DNA of 33,448 nucleotides from NCBI GenBank assembly GCA_900756945.1, contig CAAELZ010000087.1:1-33448 (forward strand), given 5' to 3'. This stretch comes from an uncultured Collinsella sp. GTDB lineage: Bacteria; Actinomycetota; Coriobacteriia; Coriobacteriales; Coriobacteriaceae. Under the pieces are notes generated by a model. That model was not told the origin of the DNA. It ran no database searches and saw only the letters and a list, made by a program, of their open reading frames with translations. Both the position numbers and the translations under genes were made by a program. Shown here piece after piece: positions 30,955 to 33,448 of this stretch. Numbering within the stretch: the stretch's first letter is position 1; each line of letters starts with the position of its first letter.

Positions 30955-33448
30955 CTACTCGGTACGGGCAACCTGGTCGATGCGGTAACCCTCGATCTGG
31001 TCGCCGGGCTTGATGTCCTGGAAGTTCTCCAGGCCAATGCCGCCCTCGGAACCGCTCTTGAGGCTCTTGGCCTCGTCCTTGTAGTGACGCATCGAGGCGA
31101 TCTTGCCGTTGAAGACCACGATGCCGTCGCGCACCAGACGCACGGAATCGGTCGCGGCGATCTCGCCCTCTTCGACGCGGACACCGGCGGCGATACCGAC
31201 TTTGGGCACCTTGAAGGTGTCCAGGACGGTCGCGGTACCCGTGGAGACCTCGACCTCGGTGGGCTTAAGCATGCCGATACGGGCAGCGTCGAGTTCCTCG
31301 AGGCACTTGTAGATGACGTCGTAGCAACGGATCTCGACGCCCTCACGCTCGGCGGCGGAGCGGGCCTTACCGTCGGGACGGACGCCAAAGCCGATGATGA
31401 TGGCGTTGGAGGCGTCGGCCAGGACGACGTCGGTCTCGTTGATGGCACCAACGGCGGAGTGGATCGTGTTGATGCGAACCTCGGACTGATCCATCTTGTC
31501 GAGCGAATCCTGAAGGGCCTCGATGGAACCCTGGACGTCGGCCTTGATGATCAGGTTGAGCTCCTTGACTTCGGCGTCGGCAATGGTCTCGAAGAGGTTC
31601 TCGAGCGTGACGTGCTTGACGCGGCTCTGCTCCTCGATACGGGCCTTGAGCGAACGCTCGTCGGCAAGGGCGCGAGCCTCGCGCTCGTCCTCGAACACAC
31701 GGAACTCGTCACCGGCGTTGGGCACGGACTGCAGGCCCAGGATCTCAACGGCGTCGGAGGGACCGGCCTCGGTGACGGCGCGGCCCTTGGGGTCGAGCAT
31801 GGCGCGGACGCGGCCGTAGGTGAGGCCGGCGACAAGCGTATCGCCCACGTGCAGGGTACCGCGGGTCACGAGCACAGTAGCGACCGAGCCGCGGCCCTTG
31901 TCGAGCTTGGCCTCGAGGACGTTGCCGGAGGCAAAGGTGTCCGGGTTGGCCTTGAGCTCGAGCACATCTGCCTGGAGCAGCACGGTCTCGAGCAGATCGT
32001 CGATACCGATCTTCTGCTTGGCCGAGATGTTGACGAACATGTTCTGTCCGCCCCACTCCTCGGGGATGACGCCGTACTCGGTGAGTTCCTGACGCACACG
32101 GTCGGGGTTGGCGCCGGGCTTATCGATCTTGTTGACGGCGACAACGATGGGTACGCCGGCGGCCTTGGCGTGGTTGATCGACTCGACCGTCTGGGGCATG
32201 ACACCGTCGTCGGCAGCCACGATCAGAATGACGATGTCGGTCACCTTGGCGCCACGGGCACGCATAGCCGTAAAGGTGGCGTGACCGGGGGTATCGATGA
32301 AGGTGATCTTGCGGTCGTTGATCATGACCTGCGAAGCACCGATGGCCTGCGTAATGCCGCCCGCCTCGCCGGCAGCAACGCCGGTGTGACGGATGGCGTC
32401 GAGCAGCGACGTCTTGCCGTGGTCGACGTGGCCCATGACGGTGACGACCGGTGCGCGCGGCTTAAGGTCGGCGGGATCGTCGTAGAACGAGAAGGTGTTC
32501 TCCTCCTCGGGGGTGATGATCTTGATCTGACGACCCAAGTCGTCGGCAACGAGCTCGACGAGGTCGTCGGACATGGACTGCGTCATGGTGAGCGGCGTAC
32601 CCAGCAGGAACAGGCGCTTGATGATGTCGTTGGCCGGAACGTCGAGCGCCTCGGCGAGCTCCTGGACGGTAACGCCCTGGGAAACCTTGATGGCGTCGAG
32701 CTCCTCGGGGTTCACGCCCTGGGCCAATGCCTCCTCGATCTTGCGCTCCTCCTGAGCCTTGGCAGCCTCGCGCTCACGCTTCTCCTTGCGCTTCTTGCGG
32801 CGACCGGTGGACTCACGAGAGGCCTCCTCGACGGCAGCACGAGCCTCCTCGAGCACCTTCTCGCGGCTGTACTCCTCGGCCTCACGAGCCATGCGGCTGT
32901 AGTGGTCCTCTTCGTTGTTGTGACCGCCCTTGCGCTTCTTGCCCTTGCCCTGCTTATCGGGGTTGGGGAAGTCCATGCCGGCAGCGACGTTGTTGCTGGC
33001 GTTGGTGCGATGGCTGTGCGGACGGCTCTCGGAGGCGTTGCGCTCGGAGTTGTTGTCGGAGGCGTTACGATCGTTACGGCGGCCGCCGCGGCGGTCATTG
33101 TTGCCGCCACGACGGTTACCGCGCTCGGCGGCGCGCTCGGCCTTGGCCTTGTCCTCGGCGTCCTTCTTCTCCTTGAGCACGGTCTCCTGTGCGGCGATCT
33201 GGTCGAGCAGCGAACGGAAGCGCGAACCGGAGTCGGAAGCGGGAACGGCGCGGCGCTGGGCCTCGCGGGCAGCCTCCTCCTTCTCGCGAGCAAGGCGCTC
33301 CTGCTCGGCCTTCTTCTTGGCCTCGTCCTCGGCGCGGGCAGCCTCCTCGGCAGCCTGGGCTGCGGCAAACTGGCGGCGTTCCTCCTCGCGTGCCTTCTCG
33401 GCGGCGATGCGCTCGCGCTCGGCCTCGGCGGCGCGAGCGGCCTCCTCG
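30955..33448 (-). CDS. infB: Translation initiation factor IF-2, 5' end outside the window
   Basis: At least 831 residues of IF-2, the GTPase that brings fMet-tRNA to the 30S subunit. The frame remains open to 33448, so the start is not here. The visible N-terminal part is a long Ala/Glu/Lys/Arg-rich coiled coil, then an Arg/Asn/Gly-rich stretch (NRRGGNNDRRGGRRNDRNAS) and a second charged helix. The IF2_N motif (VSQGVTVQELAEALDVPAND) is followed by the G domain with GHVDHGKTSLLDAI, FIDTPGHATFTAMR and AVNKIDKPGA, and then domains II-IV, ending DIKPGDQIEGYRIDQVARTE. A GTG at 33180 is an internal codon, not the start. Confidence 0.97.
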   Translation of the reverse strand, partial: EEAARAAEAERERIAAEKAREEERRQFAAAQAAEEAARAEDEAKKKAEQERLAREKEEAAREAQRRAVPASDSGSRFRSLLDQIAAQETVLKEKKDAEDKAKAERAAERGNRRGGNNDRRGGRRNDRNASDNNSERNASESRPHSHRTNASNNVAAGMDFPNPDKQGKGKKRKGGHNNEEDHYSRMAREAEEYSREKVLEEARAAVEEASRESTGRRKKRKEKREREAAKAQEERKIEEALAQGVNPEELDAIKVSQGVTVQELAEALDVPANDIIKRLFLLGTPLTMTQSMSDDLVELVADDLGRQIKIITPEEENTFSFYDDPADLKPRAPVVTVMGHVDHGKTSLLDAIRHTGVAAGEAGGITQAIGASQVMINDRKITFIDTPGHATFTAMRARGAKVTDIVILIVAADDGVMPQTVESINHAKAAGVPIVVAVNKIDKPGANPDRVRQELTEYGVIPEEWGGQNMFVNISAKQKIGIDDLLETVLLQADVLELKANPDTFASGNVLEAKLDKGRGSVATVLVTRGTLHVGDTLVAGLTYGRVRAMLDPKGRAVTEAGPSDAVEILGLQSVPNAGDEFRVFEDEREARALADERSLKARIEEQSRVKHVTLENLFETIADAEVKELNLIIKADVQGSIEALQDSLDKMDQSEVRINTIHSAVGAINETDVVLADASNAIIIGFGVRPDGKARSAAEREGVEIRCYDVIYKCLEELDAARIGMLKPTEVEVSTGTATVLDTFKVPKVGIAAGVRVEEGEIAATDSVRLVRDGIVVFNGKIASMRHYKDEAKSLKSGSEGGIGLENFQDIKPGDQIEGYRIDQVARTE

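Overview
The window looks like a chromosomal segment of a high-GC anaerobic actinobacterium. My best guess is the Coriobacteriia, close to Collinsella. This rests on GC-rich codon use, protein features I recall (a 59-residue two-CxxC L32, a sigma-A with a long Asp-rich and basic N-terminus, an IF2 with a long charged N-terminus) and the gene order. It is inference, not a database result. Nearly every gene is on the minus strand, so the housekeeping part reads from right to left.

Left edge (1-700): an AT-richer scrap of a plus-strand gene, the last ~77 codons of an IS3-type transposase, and the last ~40 codons of a serine recombinase. This is debris of mobile DNA. Positions 676-8512 form an accessory and metabolic block: a DUF523 protein, ftsH, a corrinoid adenosyltransferase gene broken by one in-frame amber codon, a MATE exporter, a SpoU/TrmH-type RNA methyltransferase, and thyA-folA. 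Divergent from thyA is a DUF134-NifX fusion with a His/Cys-rich tail, preceded by two near-identical CATATG-centred palindromes. It is the best candidate here for a little-described regulatory system.

Right part (8576-33448), in transcription order: infB (cut by the window end), rbfA, nrnA, truB, ribF, dnaG, rpoD; then tRNA-Asn with its own promoter and terminator; then an Asp23-type gene, fakA-like, recG, rsmD, coaD, a coiled-coil gene, DUF177, rpmF, plsX, acpP, rnc, smc, ftsY, ffh. Many neighbours overlap by 1, 4 or 8 bases, which suggests translational coupling. The first group joins translation initiation, ribosome maturation and tRNA modification with the primase-sigma pair. The second runs from fatty-acid handling and DNA repair, through CoA, ribosome protein L32 and phospholipid/ACP synthesis, to RNase III, chromosome condensation and the SRP pathway.

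Intergenic signals include hairpins after ftsH, rpmF, plsX, tRNA-Asn, rpoD and in the ffh/DUF134 convergence. A small palindromic repeat occurs at 3681-3708 and again, as a double copy, at 23880-23935. No CRISPR array, rRNA or replication origin was seen.
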